NCBI GenBank assembly: GCA_000349905.1
Contig: KB722767.1
Span: forward strand, 217,224-281,223
Reading direction: 5' to 3'
DNA: 64,000 nt
Source of the DNA: Volvariella volvacea V23
Taxonomy: Eukaryota > Basidiomycota > Agaricomycetes > Agaricales > Pluteaceae
The notes under the pieces are model-generated. The model ran no database searches and was not told the DNA's origin. It saw nothing but the letters and a program-made list of their open reading frames with translations. Every line of letters starts with the position of its first letter. Within the stretch, counting starts at the first letter, position 1. Shown here one piece after another: positions 1 to 11,661 of the stretch. The position numbers were made by a program, and so were the translations under genes.

Positions 1-1874
1 AAATTTCTCCTTCAAGCCCTTCAAAGAAGGCGAAAAGAAGTACTCTCCTCCGCGGGGGACCACAAACAGCTCATCCGGTAAAAGCAGTTCATCTTGTGGT
101 CTGTCTGGGTGATAGCCAGATAGCTTGCGTCCCGATTGACCTTGTCCGATGATGGGATCGAAGCTGGTTGGAATCAAGTCAGAGGTCGATTCAGTACCTG
201 CTATTGGCTTGGACACACCCTGGCTCCTCTGGCGCCCGCTCGAACGGCGGGAATCTTGGCTCATTGGACCATCCTGCAAGAATTCCTCGGCTTTCAGATC
301 TCACAAAGGCCGCTCTAGACGTCACTCACTCTTTTGGATAAACTGGAACGCGTCGACGATACTACTCTGGTAGCAAACAAACAACAATCCTCTACCATGG
401 ATCGTCTTCCTCTCCCTCTTCTCTTGTTTGGTCAGCTCTGGCCCAAACTGGATACCGCGACGCATGATTCTGCGGCTCTCGAGAGAAATACCGGACGCTT
501 CGAGGTCAGCGCGGGGGAGGGTCTTGCGGATGTGTGCAGCGAAGGGGCAGAGTTTCTGGAAGTCCCTTTCTGCTGCAAAGTGGAAGTTGTTGTTCCTGTA
601 CGGCTATTTGAGTGTATGATTTCGAAAAATGAAAAGATGCATTTATACCTTGTTGGATCGAGAGCAAGTTGAGGATTGTCGATGAACGGGGTGATATCGA
701 CCGGTGCACCTAGAACGCGCATTACTACCAGTATGATGAAACAGATATTTCATCCCTACCGCTCTTCCACCGCCCTACTAATCGAGCTCCTAAAAGCTCC
801 TTTCCTTGTTCCTTTGTCAGTCCCGGACTGTCGATCGCGTTGTCTTCCAAAAACTTGTCAAACTCAGGAACCTTCTGGAAGAGGTACCTGAACACCATAA
901 AGCTTCCGTCAATCATCCACGAATCGCGGTTAGGTTCATTCGAATCGCCGTCCCTCCCCACAAGGATAGCTCCTGGTCTGACAGGCACAGGTCCAGGGTG
1001 GAACCTGGTGTCAAAACCGATGACTGCAGGATTGGAGATCCCATCAAGGAAGCCGAAGCTATAAGCACCGTTATCGTACTATGTTCACATTCATAGACAC
1101 GCAATCTACTTACTGTTCATGGGCAGAAACGTCACCAGGTCTGACATCTCCAACGATGGTTGTAACCTCCTTGATGGAAGGACTGGACCCTTTAACGTCA
1201 AACAGGGCTTCGATCTCACGCAGCTTCTTGATCACGGTGCCATGGCTGTCGCCTGCTATCAAGATAACACCATGAATGTGGAGATCCCTGAATGGCTCCT
1301 CCCAATCCGGGACAAAGTCCTGTCCGGTGCCCGTTCCTGCGTCGCCCAAGTTCTCTGCATCGGCGCGTTGGCCGGAGAGAAAGGCTGTGTCTACCAAGTT
1401 TCCGTCGTCGATTTCGAGCTATTCGTGTCACAAAATGTGTTAGTTAACGGCTTCATGTCCATTAAGGATGGACACTCACTGCAGCTAGACCGAAATGGGA
1501 GAACGAAATGTTGACGCCAACGAGAGGGATTAAGGGTGGCTTTCTTCCATCCTTGGAGTGCTCTTTCCTATGCCTTTCGATGGCCTCTCGGTCCTTGAGA
1601 ACGCCCTTGACGGTCTTGATCTCACGGATGAATCTCTTCATGTGCGTCTTGAACGTCGCTGGGTCAGTGATCTCGAAGAAATAGTAGGTCTCCGTTTTCT
1701 TGGGGAGGCCACTCCTGCATTGATAGCAGACAAAAAATCATAAAGGTGAGAAGGATTAATGTTGTCGAAAATAACGGCTTACAAGATATCTCCTTGGATA
1801 TTAGTGAGGTCCATCCTGTCACCAGTGTCGGGGGCTGGGATATTGGAAGCAGCAGTCTGTGTAGCTTGAGACAT
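1..1874 (-). CDS. Dye-decolorizing (DyP-type) peroxidase, 3' end cut by window
   Basis: This is a heme peroxidase that oxidises dyes and phenolics with H2O2. The start at 1,874 gives MSQATQ and then the family N-terminus (LTNIQGDIL, next exon SGLPKKTE). Introns split the gene into about seven visible exons. Joining exons across the intron near 1,045-1,095 gives the hallmark GFLDGIS motif (GxxDG, distal side) followed by NPAVIGFDTRFHPG. Further on come SWMIDGSFMVFRYLFQKVPEF, GARLVGRWKSG and CPFAAHIRKTLPRADL, whose His is the expected proximal heme ligand. VPRGGEYFFSPS near position 30 is close to the usual C-terminus, so only a few residues and the stop should be missing. No signal peptide is visible at this start, so it may be intracellular or exported unconventionally. 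The family call is very secure; the exact borders of the two 3' introns are less so. Confidence 0.95.
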
Positions 1875-1948
1875 TATCGTGGTCGTGCTTAGTCTGTAAG
1901 AGCGAATCTCAAGTTGAGAATGAGCCAACAGCACCGTTGCTCTCACAT

Positions 1949-1958
1949 TTATATATCC
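1949..1958 (-). promoter_or_regulatory. TATA box of the DyP peroxidase gene
   Basis: On the minus strand the sequence reads GATATATAAATG about 75-85 bases upstream of the ATG at 1,874. This is a normal distance for a TATA element followed by a short 5' leader. Confidence 0.55.
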
Positions 1959-2016
1959 ACGACCTCCCCTTGTTCCCTCCTAGAGCAACAGCACGGTGAG
2001 GTAAACTGGTTATCAT

Positions 2017-2648
2017 CTAGCAACTTGCATTCCCATCACCTGCCAATGACTGGCAGGTCCGCTCATAACGGTATACGTACATTTGCCCCGAAGAGCCTCC
2101 CAGTGCCTCTACATTACCACAGATCTCGAACGGCTTTTTGTCATCGAAGCTTCGCCAAGGCACCAACACAGCATTGGGTGCGATGTCTCGTAACCTGCTT
2201 ATAGCAGAACGAGTAGGCATCTTGCTCACACGCCCATTTTGTCGAACGTGGTTGGCGATAGCCACGATCTGCGCCCTGCTATATGGAATGGACATCACTG
2301 CGCAGTTTTCGCCCCTTTTTCTTTTTGGCTATACGGTATCATTTCCTGATCGTTTCCCAAGCCATAAAGGATTGTAGCGGTCGAAGAGAACCCACCAGGG
2401 TGGTAAATCGCTTTTATGCTGGTACCATATAGTAACTGCACATCGTCTCCATTACCAAAAGTGTAGAACGGCGAGGTCGGCACTGTGGACATACCGACGT
2501 AAGCATCGACATCACTAACGAAATGATGATTAACGCGGGTACGTACAGTGTGGTGCAATAAGTGATATTGGTCTGGACAATGCTTTTTAATCTGGCAGCC
2601 TCGGATTAGATAAGCAGAGGGAATCAGGGTGCTTGAGAGATGCAGCAT
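2017..2648 (-). other. Two overlapping uncharacterised reading frames, possible decayed gene
   Basis: Two minus-strand frames (117 residues from 2,648 and 93 residues from 2,298) overlap by four bases, so they could be one gene with a frameshift or a missed intron. The first carries an even, protein-like stretch around DVDAYVGMSTVPTSPFYTF and GNGDDVQLLYG. I recognise no family and see no signal peptide. It lies between the DyP promoter and the 3' end of the first F-box gene. It may equally be chance ORFs in intergenic DNA. Confidence 0.2.
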
Positions 2649-2970
2649 TGAAGCTGTAGTTAAACCTTATTGAGCATCGGCCAGTAGCTCCCGCCGTAGT
2701 TCGTCTCTGTACGAGTGAAAGGGTGCTTAAAAAATAATCATAGCAGCCATTCATTGTAGGATATCCTATACATACTCGAGTACATGATGACATATCAGAT
2801 CAATATTAGGAACAACAATAAGAAATACAGACCAGATTCACGGTTAAAAAAAAATAGGTGTTAAAGATAGACTGTTCATCCTCCGTACGATGGCATCAGT
2901 CGATACCAAATAGTCCTCCATATTTCCTTGATGATACCCGCAATCCAGACGCACATAGTCCACAGATCAA

Positions 2971-5900
2971 TCAACAGATAACACATCCATCTCTGCCGGG
3001 CACAGATACCTTCTTTCCCTTCCCCTTCTCTCCCTTCTTACGACGCCCATCCTTTCTCTGCTGCCTATCCCCAGACCCAGACCCAGACCGTGGCTCAACT
3101 CGGCCTGGACTCTGCACCATTGCCGCCATACCCACCAAGCCACTCACACCCCCGCTCCCGCCCACACCCATCCCTCTAACCCAAACTCCCCAAATCCTCT
3201 CCCTCTCCTCCCTCCGCATCCTCACCAACAGCGGCAGCAGCTCCACGACTTTTCTCCACCTCTCAGCCCTCTCGAAAAGAGTGGCCATCATCAAAAGGTC
3301 CATTGACCCGTTTATCCCGATCGTCGGTGGGATTTTGCCTTGGATCATTATCGGGCCTTGAAGAGAAGATGCGGACGTAGAACCGGCAGGTATAATAGCT
3401 GGTGCAGGCGGGGCTGCTGCTAGCGCATTTGAAGTGGAATGAGGTGCCCCAACTGGGGCAGGTAAAGCCGGGGTATCGTTAAGCCCATTCCCACCACCCG
3501 GAAGACCTGGTACTTGAATGGCAGTAATGGGCAATGTTATTGGTGGTGGGGGTGGCAATGATAACGCCATAGGAGGTGGAGGTGGTGGAATGCTAGTCGC
3601 AGGGGGAATATGCTCAATCGATGGCATTCCGCCCTCGTCCTGGCCGTGGCCACCATTATCGCTCTCACTCTCATCATTGTCGTCTTCGTCACTGTCACTA
3701 TCGCCATTGCTACCTCCAGCACTACCCATCCTCTTCTCCCTCAAAAACCCTCTATATCCTTCTTTCTCATCGCCGCCCCATGCAACGCCCCAGTTAACGA
3801 CCACGTTTTCCGATGCAAAATGACTCAAGAAGAGGGCCACTTTGGATGGATTGTGTATGAGGGAGGGACCAAAGGCGAGAGTTCGAAGCGATGAGAGTGG
3901 GGGTTGGGGTATGGTAATGATGGGCTTGGGCTTGGACTGTTGCGCTGCCCGTGGTTTTGAATTTGAAGGCGAGGTATTTGCATTCGGATCGGAATTAGGC
4001 TCATCTGCAGAGGCTGATGATGTAGTGGTGTCCTGATGAGAGGAACTGGCCTCAGCACCCACATTCGCACCTGTACTCGTCAATGCCTCTGGAAGCGAAA
4101 CACTCTGCACCTCCGGGAACTCCATCAGATCATCTAGCCCGATCACATGGTCTCCATCACCTAACGTACTCCTCTCCTCTACGAACACGCCCAAGTGCCT
4201 CAGCCCTGGACAATACTTCGCAAACGTCCTAATCGTGTGCTGTAGTGACAATATCGGCTCGTTCGGGTTATCTCTTTCGTCTTCATCCCCTTCATCTCCA
4301 TCTTCACTCGTTTCTTCGTTCTCTCGCATATAACTTAAACCTGCATCAACGTCAACAACAGACGGTTCACCACCTAAAACGACCTTCTCCAGCCCTTTAC
4401 CTCCATCCGCGTTCCCCGCCAGCTCTCTTACAAACACCTCTAAATCCTCCTCCGAAAACGAAATCGGCATATGATGTATAATCTCCACCGCCCTGAGATT
4501 CTTCAGCTTCAACAAGGGCCTCAAATTCGCAAACGTCAAGCGACGCAATAATGACGGGACGTGCGCTGATCTTCCTTTTCCCTTTCCGTTTCCTTCTTCT
4601 ACAGATGCATCATCTGGTTGGGGTTGATCCGGGACTTGCATGACGTGCTCCCAATCCGTCTTGCTGGTGCATAACCCAACAAGCTCTACGACTTCCAAGA
4701 ACGGCATCTTCTCCTCCAAACATTCCAGTACCTCTTGTATCGTAGAGGCTGCCTCCAGGATCGGAGACGAAATATGAAGTTTGGTTATATTCTGTTGTGT
4801 AGCGAGAGCAAGAGAGGAGATGAAAGCCGGAACGTTACAAAAGGGTGTACAGAGCGAGAGGTCCGAGAGGGACGGGAATGGGCCCTGGTGGGCGGATTTT
4901 GTCTTGTTTTCCGAAGGCGATTCTTGATCCACGTTTGTATCCTTGGTGGCATCGCGAACGTCCTCAGAACCCTCATGCATGGGTTTCAACTCGGGAAACA
5001 CAGGTGCGAATCTCAACACATCATATGGATCTCCGCATCCCTCAGCATCATCATAGTGAAACTCCACACATTTCAAGTCCTTCGCCACGCTCAACACCTC
5101 TGCCACTTCATTCGTGAACCAAAATCTTGGAAGCACGACTTTGCGTAGATGTGGCAGTCCGCGAAGAAGAATGAGGATGTGAGTTTGGACGCGTCGAAGT
5201 GGATAAGGCGTGGGGTAGTCTGGGTGACTGTGGTTGTGTGATGGGAAAGAACGGAGGAACCCGGCATTGTGGTCGTGGTCGTTCCGTGAGGGGCGAAGGA
5301 ATGGTTTCCCAGCTTGTAGATGGAGCTCAACGAGGTTCCATGAACGTGAGACGACATCGGATACCAGTTCACCCAGCGGCGATCTTGCACCTGATGCAGG
5401 ACCGGGAACGTCGTAGGTTGGCAGAGTCAGGCTCTTCAATCCAGGATGGAGGAATAGCACGCAGTACTGGTATGGAGCAACCCAGTGCAGGTGGCGCATA
5501 TTTGGTAGGATGTATAGTGATGTTCTGGTTCGTGCTATATCGTCAAAGACGGAATGGTGAAGAGTGTAACATAATTCACGGGAGAATAGCGGGGAAGGCG
5601 AAATTGGAGATTTGATGTTGGTGTCGAAGGTGCACCTCAGCATTCGTACACGTTTAGCGTACTTGTTGAAACGCATCCAGTCTGTTGGTAGTGGCAGACA
5701 GGCGAAGTGCTGCTCGGAGTAATGAAAGCAATAAGAACCAGCGGTAGAGGATGGGACGGAACATACATATGAGTTTGCCCTCTTATCCTTCTTCATCTCT
5801 CCAAGAACCCTCAGCAGCACACAAACGTCGTCCACCTCCCTCCACAACCTATCCAGTGCAATCTCAGACCACTGCTTACATACTCTGGCGTTTCTCGCAT

Positions 5901-6039
5901 TATACTTGCGGTCGAGATGCAAGAATATCATGTCCAAAAGTTCTGGAATAGCGAGTACCCTGTGCATTTTTCGTGATTGTCCTGGTATGTTGGGAGGATG
6001 ATTGACGGCCGCCCTCTTAGCACGGCGGGTATGAGGCAT
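2971..6039 (-). CDS. F-box protein with CaaX-like C-terminus (paralogue A)
   Basis: This is a probable substrate-recognition subunit of an SCF ubiquitin ligase. The chosen start (MPHTRRAKRAA, 6,039) leads into the F-box: VLAIPELLDMIFLHLDRK, then NARVCKQWSEIALDRLWREV. A 57-base intron (5,710-5,766, GTATGT...CAG) has a length divisible by three and no stop, so the frame stays open if it is retained. Paralogue B has an intron at the same place. Removing it gives about 1,003 residues. The middle is leucine-rich and LRR-like without clear repeats. The later part has an acidic Asp/Glu run and a polyproline stretch (PPPPPPMALSLPPPPP). Two blocks are nearly identical to paralogue B: LAFGPSxIHNPSKVALFLS with NWGVAWGGDEKEG, and WRKVVELLPLLVRMRREERER. 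The last four residues are CVIC, a possible prenylation box. The substrate is unknown. Confidence 0.85.
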   Translation of the reverse strand: MPHTRRAKRAAVNHPPNIPGQSRKMHRVLAIPELLDMIFLHLDRKYNARNARVCKQWSEIALDRLWREVDDVCVLLRVLGEMKKDKRANSYVCSVPSSTAGSYCFHYSEQHFACLPLPTDWMRFNKYAKRVRMLRCTFDTNIKSPISPSPLFSRELCYTLHHSVFDDIARTRTSLYILPNMRHLHWVAPYQYCVLFLHPGLKSLTLPTYDVPGPASGARSPLGELVSDVVSRSWNLVELHLQAGKPFLRPSRNDHDHNAGFLRSFPSHNHSHPDYPTPYPLRRVQTHILILLRGLPHLRKVVLPRFWFTNEVAEVLSVAKDLKCVEFHYDDAEGCGDPYDVLRFAPVFPELKPMHEGSEDVRDATKDTNVDQESPSENKTKSAHQGPFPSLSDLSLCTPFCNVPAFISSLALATQQNITKLHISSPILEAASTIQEVLECLEEKMPFLEVVELVGLCTSKTDWEHVMQVPDQPQPDDASVEEGNGKGKGRSAHVPSLLRRLTFANLRPLLKLKNLRAVEIIHHMPISFSEEDLEVFVRELAGNADGGKGLEKVVLGGEPSVVDVDAGLSYMRENEETSEDGDEGDEDERDNPNEPILSLQHTIRTFAKYCPGLRHLGVFVEERSTLGDGDHVIGLDDLMEFPEVQSVSLPEALTSTGANVGAEASSSHQDTTTSSASADEPNSDPNANTSPSNSKPRAAQQSKPKPIITIPQPPLSSLRTLAFGPSLIHNPSKVALFLSHFASENVVVNWGVAWGGDEKEGYRGFLREKRMGSAGGSNGDSDSDEDDNDESESDNGGHGQDEGGMPSIEHIPPATSIPPPPPPMALSLPPPPPITLPITAIQVPGLPGGGNGLNDTPALPAPVGAPHSTSNALAAAPPAPAIIPAGSTSASSLQGPIMIQGKIPPTIGINGSMDLLMMATLFERAERWRKVVELLPLLVRMRREERERIWGVWVRGMGVGGSGGVSGLVGMAAMVQSPGRVEPRSGSGSGDRQQRKDGRRKKGEKGKGKKVSVPGRDGCVIC

Positions 6040-6639
6040 TGTGGTCAAAGGACAAGTGTTCGTGGTCATGTGATCGCGCAACGCGTAAATAACGCGCTTG
6101 TGACGCGCTGCCACGCAGCGACATGTCCCATACGCCTTTTCACTTCTTGCCCATGTAACCTGTAAATGCCTACGTGGAGAAGGACTGCTATTTCTCACTC
6201 GGGATAGTTGCTTAGTCGCCATCCCTCGTTACTACCCTCGTTGCTGTCTGCCTCGGTCTTGTTGCCATCACCTTCACTTTCACTGTCAGCTATGAATTGG
6301 GCAACATCCTTTGCAATGAGACATGCATCTCCATGGAGCGTCAAGATAAGAATATGATGTGCGCCCTTGTGAGGAGTCAAAAAGATAGCAATGAGAGGAA
6401 GACTCTCCCAATTGATTGCCCTATATCGGATCGTATAACTGCTGTGGTTTTGAGTTCAGTAACATGTCAACTATCTTGCAACTTCTAATAGAATGATGAG
6501 TCTCCTCTGTTGCTGAAAAGCCACATTAATTCGGGGGTGTACCTTGAAAGGCATCATCAGGGTTCAAATTGCGCCAGGGTCAAAGAAGGGTCCCAGGACC
6601 AACACTTCTTCCATCTTTGCCTCCATTGTCTCTCCAAAG
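6040..6639. promoter_or_regulatory. Shared intergenic region of the divergent F-box pair
   Basis: These 600 bases separate the two head-to-head F-box starts and must contain both promoters, so the pair could be co-regulated. I see no strong TATA box on either strand. Short open frames cross the region but show no recognisable domain. An upstream in-frame ATG for paralogue B exists at 6,544; the codons between it and 6,640 do not match paralogue A. Confidence 0.5.
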
Positions 6640-9550
6640 ATGTCCCAACCCCGATACTACGTCGTTCAAACAACGCTACTGGGATCAGCACGACCGGCAC
6701 ACATAGTCCTTTCAACACCGTCATTTCTGCACGCAATCTTCTCATATCTGCAGCCCGGGGATATCACAAGAAACGGCAGGGTTTGCAAGCGATGGTTCAG
6801 TATTGCGATGGACGTGCTGTGGAGAAAGTTGGACCACATTTGCGTGTTTTTGAGCTTTCTGGCGCCGATGGTCAAGAGGGGTAATTCATCCGTGCGTCTG
6901 CTCATCTCTATCTATATTCGTTGCTGAGAGTTGACATGGCATTCTTTAGTACTACGCCGAGGGTCCACTTCGTCCTCGTCCATGGGCATGCTTCGACAGA
7001 TACTCTATACGTGTACGACGGCTCGAATGTACATTCGATATCTGGCCCTCATCCCCAGCTTGGACACGCTCATCCTACCATCGTCGGTGTAGTGGATTAG
7101 GCTGCATCATAGACGGCTCTGTCCTTGATAGCGTATCAGAATCAAGACCAAGAGACATCATTTTCCCTAAACTACGCCACCTCCGTTGGACTGCGCCGTA
7201 TCGGTACTGCAAGCTATTCCTCCACCCCGGGTTGAAGAGTCTCACCGTGCCCATTTATGACGATCCCGATAATCCCTTTAAAATTGACCTCAACGACCTT
7301 GTGTCGGATATTCTGATTTCTGCACCCAATCTCACTGAGCTTCATCTCCAAGCCGGAAAAGCATTTCTTCGTTTCGTGCACGGGGAAGGTTCGGACAGAT
7401 ACATAAGCACCCCTGCGCCCTATACGATCCGTCGTGTTCTTAACCCGGTCCTCGCGCTTCTTGATGGGCTACCATGCCTACAGAAAGTCATCCTTCCGAG
7501 GTTTTGGTTTACGAGTGAAGTGGCAGTCGCATTGAGTAAAAAGAAAGCGCTGAGGCGTGTGGATTTTACCAATGGAAGCGGCGAAGGATGTGGGGACCCT
7601 TACGACGTTCTGGACTTTGACTGTGGCGGTGAGACCTCCGAAGCCGCTCAAGAAGCCACCACGGATGGAGGACAAGAGTCATCCTCGGAAATTTTGATAG
7701 TCAGAACCTTCCTCCGGCTTTCGTTTCCATCGCTCACTCACCTCTTGTTTTGCACTCCCTTTTGCAACATTCCGGCCTTTGTGTCCAATCTCTCTTCGAA
7801 CGCACAACGGAATATCGTTCAACTGCGCGTTTCGTCTCCGATTCTCGAGTCTGCTTCTACGATTCAAGAGGCGCTAAGAAGTTTGGTGGAGAAGTTGCGC
7901 TTCTTGGAAGACATTTCGTTGGTTGGGTTACGCTCCGCGGATTCAGAGTGGGCGCATATCTTACGAGATCCAGAACAATCAAATGGCACGTCCATTAGTG
8001 CGTATAGACAACAACGGAGCAAAAGAAGAGGGAAGAGACCAGCCCGCATCTCAGGCTCAGAGTTATCGCGTCGCTTGACGTTCACCAATCTAAGATCGCT
8101 GCTGCAATTTAAGCACCTCAAAGCAGTGGATATCAGACATCACATGCCTATTTCATTTTCGGAGGATGACTTGGATGTGTTTGTTAGAGGAATCTCGGGC
8201 AATCGGAGCAGGACATTGGAGAAGGTTATTCTGGGTGTAGACCCGTGTGTTCTTGATATTGGAGTGGCTTGCACACGGGGAGATGGAGGAATTTCTGATG
8301 AAGAAGATGGAGATGAAGACAGTAGAGACAACTCACACCAACCGATTCTTGGGCTTCATCCCACCATTAGGACGTTTGCAAAATACTGTCCAGAATTGAA
8401 GGAGCTGGGCATATTCGTGGAGGAAAGGAACGACCTAGACTTTGAAGACGAGGACAGGGACTACGCCGCCGACGCGGCGGCGGATGACACGCTCGAGTTT
8501 CCAGAGGTGCAGAGTCTGTCGCTTCGAGAAACGACACCTGATGGCCCCCCAGATCGAGCAGCCCGTCAACAGCAAGCCAAGCCCTCGTTAAATTGGACCC
8601 CTGCGTCAACTCCACAATTTGCCAGTGGTCTAGTGGAGTTGTTATATCTAGCACCATCCACATCCGAGCCACCACCAGCGCAATCATCACAAAGACGAAA
8701 GCGCAAGCCCCAGCGAAACACCGCCAGCCCTCGACCGCCACTCTCGTCTCTCGACCAACTTGCCTTTGGACCTTCGCCCATCCATAATCCATCCAAAGTG
8801 GCTCTCTTTCTCAGTCGCTTTTTATCGGAAAAGGCCAACATTACCTGGGGTGTTTCGTGGGGTGGCGATGAGAAGGAAGGCCACAACGGGTTTTTGAGGA
8901 ACAAGAGAAAACGCTGGTGCAGGGATAGAAGTCGCGATGCTGACACCGATCCAGAAAGCGACACCGAGAGCGAGAGTGGAAACCTCAGCGACGTTCCTAC
9001 TGACATTCTTGGAGAGGAAGACGAAGAGGAGGAAGAAGATGGTACACAACCACCGACGGGTGCGCTGGATGCACTGGCAAGTAATGGGCCTCGGAGTGGT
9101 AGCCAGGGCTTTCGCTTGTGCGCGCTCCATCGCAATCATCTCGTTCCACTCGGACCGTCAGTTTCTGACGGACAAGCGGTAGTGCTACGAGACACTGCGC
9201 CTCCAGCATCGATCGCCGTCCCTCCCTCCCCCTCCTTCACCATCTCTGCACCACGAGGCCCAATAGTTCAGGGCGAAATCCCACCAGTTGTTGGTATAGA
9301 CGGTTCAACTGATCCTAGTATAACGTTGAGAATACACAACGGCGAGAAGTGGAAAAAGGTTGTAGAGTTGTTGCCTTTGTTAGTTCGCCTGAGAAGGGAG
9401 GAGAGGGAGAGGCTTCGGAGCACTTGGGCTCAGGTGAAGGAGGTGGTTTCGAGCGGGTCGACGGATGGCGCGCAACATGGTGAAGTAATCAAAAGTGATG
9501 ATAGACAGAACATATTAGAGGCTTGGACAGATTGGTGTATTACGGCTTGA
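6640..9550 (+). CDS. F-box protein with CaaX-like C-terminus (paralogue B)
   Basis: This is the divergent paralogue of the neighbouring F-box gene and a probable SCF adaptor. Exon 1 is 6,640-6,891. A 58-base intron (6,892-6,949, GTGCGT...TTTAG) interrupts the gene, and exon 2 runs to the TGA at 9,550, for about 950 residues. The F-box is VLSTPSFLHAIFSYLQPGD with NGRVCKRWFSIAMDVLWRKL. The residues after the splice (YSIRVRRLECTFD) match YAKRVRMLRCTFD of paralogue A, which confirms the intron. The middle is leucine-rich. An acidic EEDEEEEED run lies near residue 790. The conserved blocks PSPIHNPSKVALFLSRFLSE and VVELLPLLVRLRREERER follow. The protein ends in CITA, again a Cys four residues from the end. 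The proline-rich linker of paralogue A is mostly missing. The F-box call is secure; the target is unknown. Confidence 0.85.
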
Positions 9551-9835
9551 CTAATAGATTTATATACGTGTAGAGGACAGGTTTATAGTACAGTACTAAA
9601 CTCGTCTAATAAAATCACGATTACATTCCTCACAATTTAAAACAGGTTGTGCTTGGATTCTGATATTGCGGCCAGCTTTTCTACGTATTTATCTCCAAAT
9701 CAGACTCTTTGACCTCGTCGGTATCCAAGCCTCTCCAAGAATTTCTCACTGCCTTTTGCACGTTCACCAACAACATCACCAGTCCATTCGGTAAATTAGA
9801 CACACCAGTTGACTATCATCGCGTCATCAAACCAG

Positions 9836-10008
9836 GTCATCCCTAATATTCAATCTTATGGATTGATATTGTATTTTATAAATAATATTCAACATAAAGG
9901 GGTATATTCAGCAGAAATAACTTGAATAGATGTAAATATACCCCCTGATGTTCAATATTAGCCATAAAAATACAATATAAATCTATAAGATTGAATATAA
10001 GGGATGAC
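9836..10008. repeat. AT-rich hairpin MITE
   Basis: The two halves are near-perfect reverse complements. The left half begins GTCATCCCTAATATTCAATC and the right half ends GATTGAATATAAGGGATGAC. The pairing continues inward through GGGGTATATT on the left and AATATACCCC on the right, leaving a short loop. At 173 bases with no coding potential it fits a foldback miniature transposon. I cannot assign a clear target duplication or superfamily. Confidence 0.75.
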
Positions 10009-10695
10009 GTGGGTCTATGAGGTCGGACACCACGCGCTTTTACAAACAGGAGAATTTATGATCATGATGGATATTACCGCTCCGCCGCTCCTAAGTATTT
10101 GAACATGGGAAGACCATATCTCCAGCACCACTCGGCCCTTGGGGTTTGCAAACCCGAAGTTTGAATCTCTTCGCGCGATGCTGCGCGATTTCCACGTAGT
10201 CCCCGCTCAGGAAGGACAAGATCCGACAAGTGTAGCTCAAAGTTGAAGAAAAGGGACTAGACCAACGTGACGCTAACATAGCGTGACACGATCCTTTTCC
10301 GGCTTTCCGGCTTCGAAGTCCTTACCGGCCGAACCACTCTTGTTCTCGTCTTCTTCACTTGGCCAGGCCACGACACCATTGTCCTCGGAATACAAAAGAA
10401 TACAATAAATTCCCATAAAACCAATGTCCGATGCACGATGACACGATACTGTGCCCGAAGAAACAAGTCCATATAGGCGCAGCCTTTTACTAATAGAAGA
10501 ACGTTTGACATGATGGTCATACAATACGATTACTCTCAAGAGTCAAGAAAACCGTCCAACCGACTCGGATAGATACAATACTGAGCGTTGCAAGGGTGTC
10601 ATGTCATGTCGTACACGCATAGCCAAGAAACAAGAAACACGTTGAAGCGGACGTTGACCTCGGAACTCTTGTTAGAACCCCTGTAGGGCACATGG
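10009..10695. other. Intergenic, no recognised gene
   Basis: Short minus-strand frames at 10,257-10,540 show no domain, signal or paralogue. The stretch directly below the stop at 10,696 is probably the 3' untranslated region of the Cys-rich gene. Confidence 0.4.
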
Positions 10696-11515
10696 CTATA
10701 GTTCTGAAGCACCGGCGGCGCATAGACCACATCCGATGCACTCGAGGCAGGCTGAAACGAAACGGAAACGAGGAGTTTTGTCTTAGCACACGGACGAGAA
10801 CGGAATGGAGAGGCGAGACTTACCCAAGCCACCACAGCATGCGCAGAGGTAACACGGGCAGCATAGTGGATTTTCAAATGAGCCTGAATAAATAAAGGAA
10901 CGCGGCAAGTGATTAGCATCTCGTCTCGGTTCTCGTGCTCCCTGCTAAGAGCAAGCCTAAGAGAGTTTGACGTACTCCTGCAGCACCAGAAGCTGAGCAT
11001 TATTCCGAGTATCACCACCACAAGTAATCCCACAAAGATGACAATCAAATATACTACACAACAAGAGAAACGAGGGGTAGCAGCAGCGCCGCGGCGTTAA
11101 GCAAATCACGCATATAGTCAGGCTACTCACACTGTCGATCAACAAAAACGCCGTTATCGGAGGAATCACTCGGTGCGCCTCCCGTCTGCCTCTTTGCCAA
11201 CGTCTGCACGCCTCCTGCTACCAACGAGCTCCACACACCCTGGCCGGCACCCGATCCCGAGCAGCATATCGCGATGGCTAGCAGGCCACCGAGAGTGAGC
11301 AAGACGATTAGGAAGGGGATGAGAAATTGCCGGAGACGGGCATTGTGGCATCGTCTGTGGTTGCAGCTGCTCGGGGGCTCGGGGTACTCGGACTGGACTG
11401 AGCATTCGTGCTGGCGCTTCTCGTCTTGCGAGAGGGCTTGGTAGAGGTGGAGATCCATTTTAGGAGTCGATTTGAGTGGTGGTTGACTGTATACGACGGG
11501 TGCTAAGTCGGCCAT
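10696..11515 (-). CDS. Two-TM protein with Cys-rich C-terminus, family unknown
   Basis: I do not recognise the family. Four exons can be read: 11,515-11,131, 11,053-10,976, 10,883-10,824 and 10,751-10,696, joined by GT-AG introns, giving about 192 residues. The start MADLAPVV at 11,515 is preferred to an in-frame ATG at 11,626 because a TATA-like ATAAATAAAC at 11,662-11,671 would leave almost no leader for the latter. A first membrane segment (FLIPFLIVLLTLGGLLAIAI) sits around residues 75-95. After a short extracytosolic or lumenal loop a second follows (YLIVIFVGLLVVVILGIML), then FWCC, ENPLCCPCYLCACCGGL and CLECIGCGLCAAG. The CxxC and CC pairs suggest metal binding or palmitoylation. A copy with identical exon 2 and exon 3 lengths (78 and 60 bases) lies at 36,209-36,639 on the other strand, which confirms the splice model. 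Confidence 0.75.
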
Positions 11516-11661
11516 TTGGGATGTGTCGAGGGGTATGATGTGGTTAGGTATAGAGTGAACTAGCTCGAGAGTCGCGACGCGGGAGGGTATACCGAGGTGC
11601 GAGGGAAGGCAGAGGTTAAAAGACAAGAGGACAAGGAAGCCAAGGTCGCGAGACTACAAGG

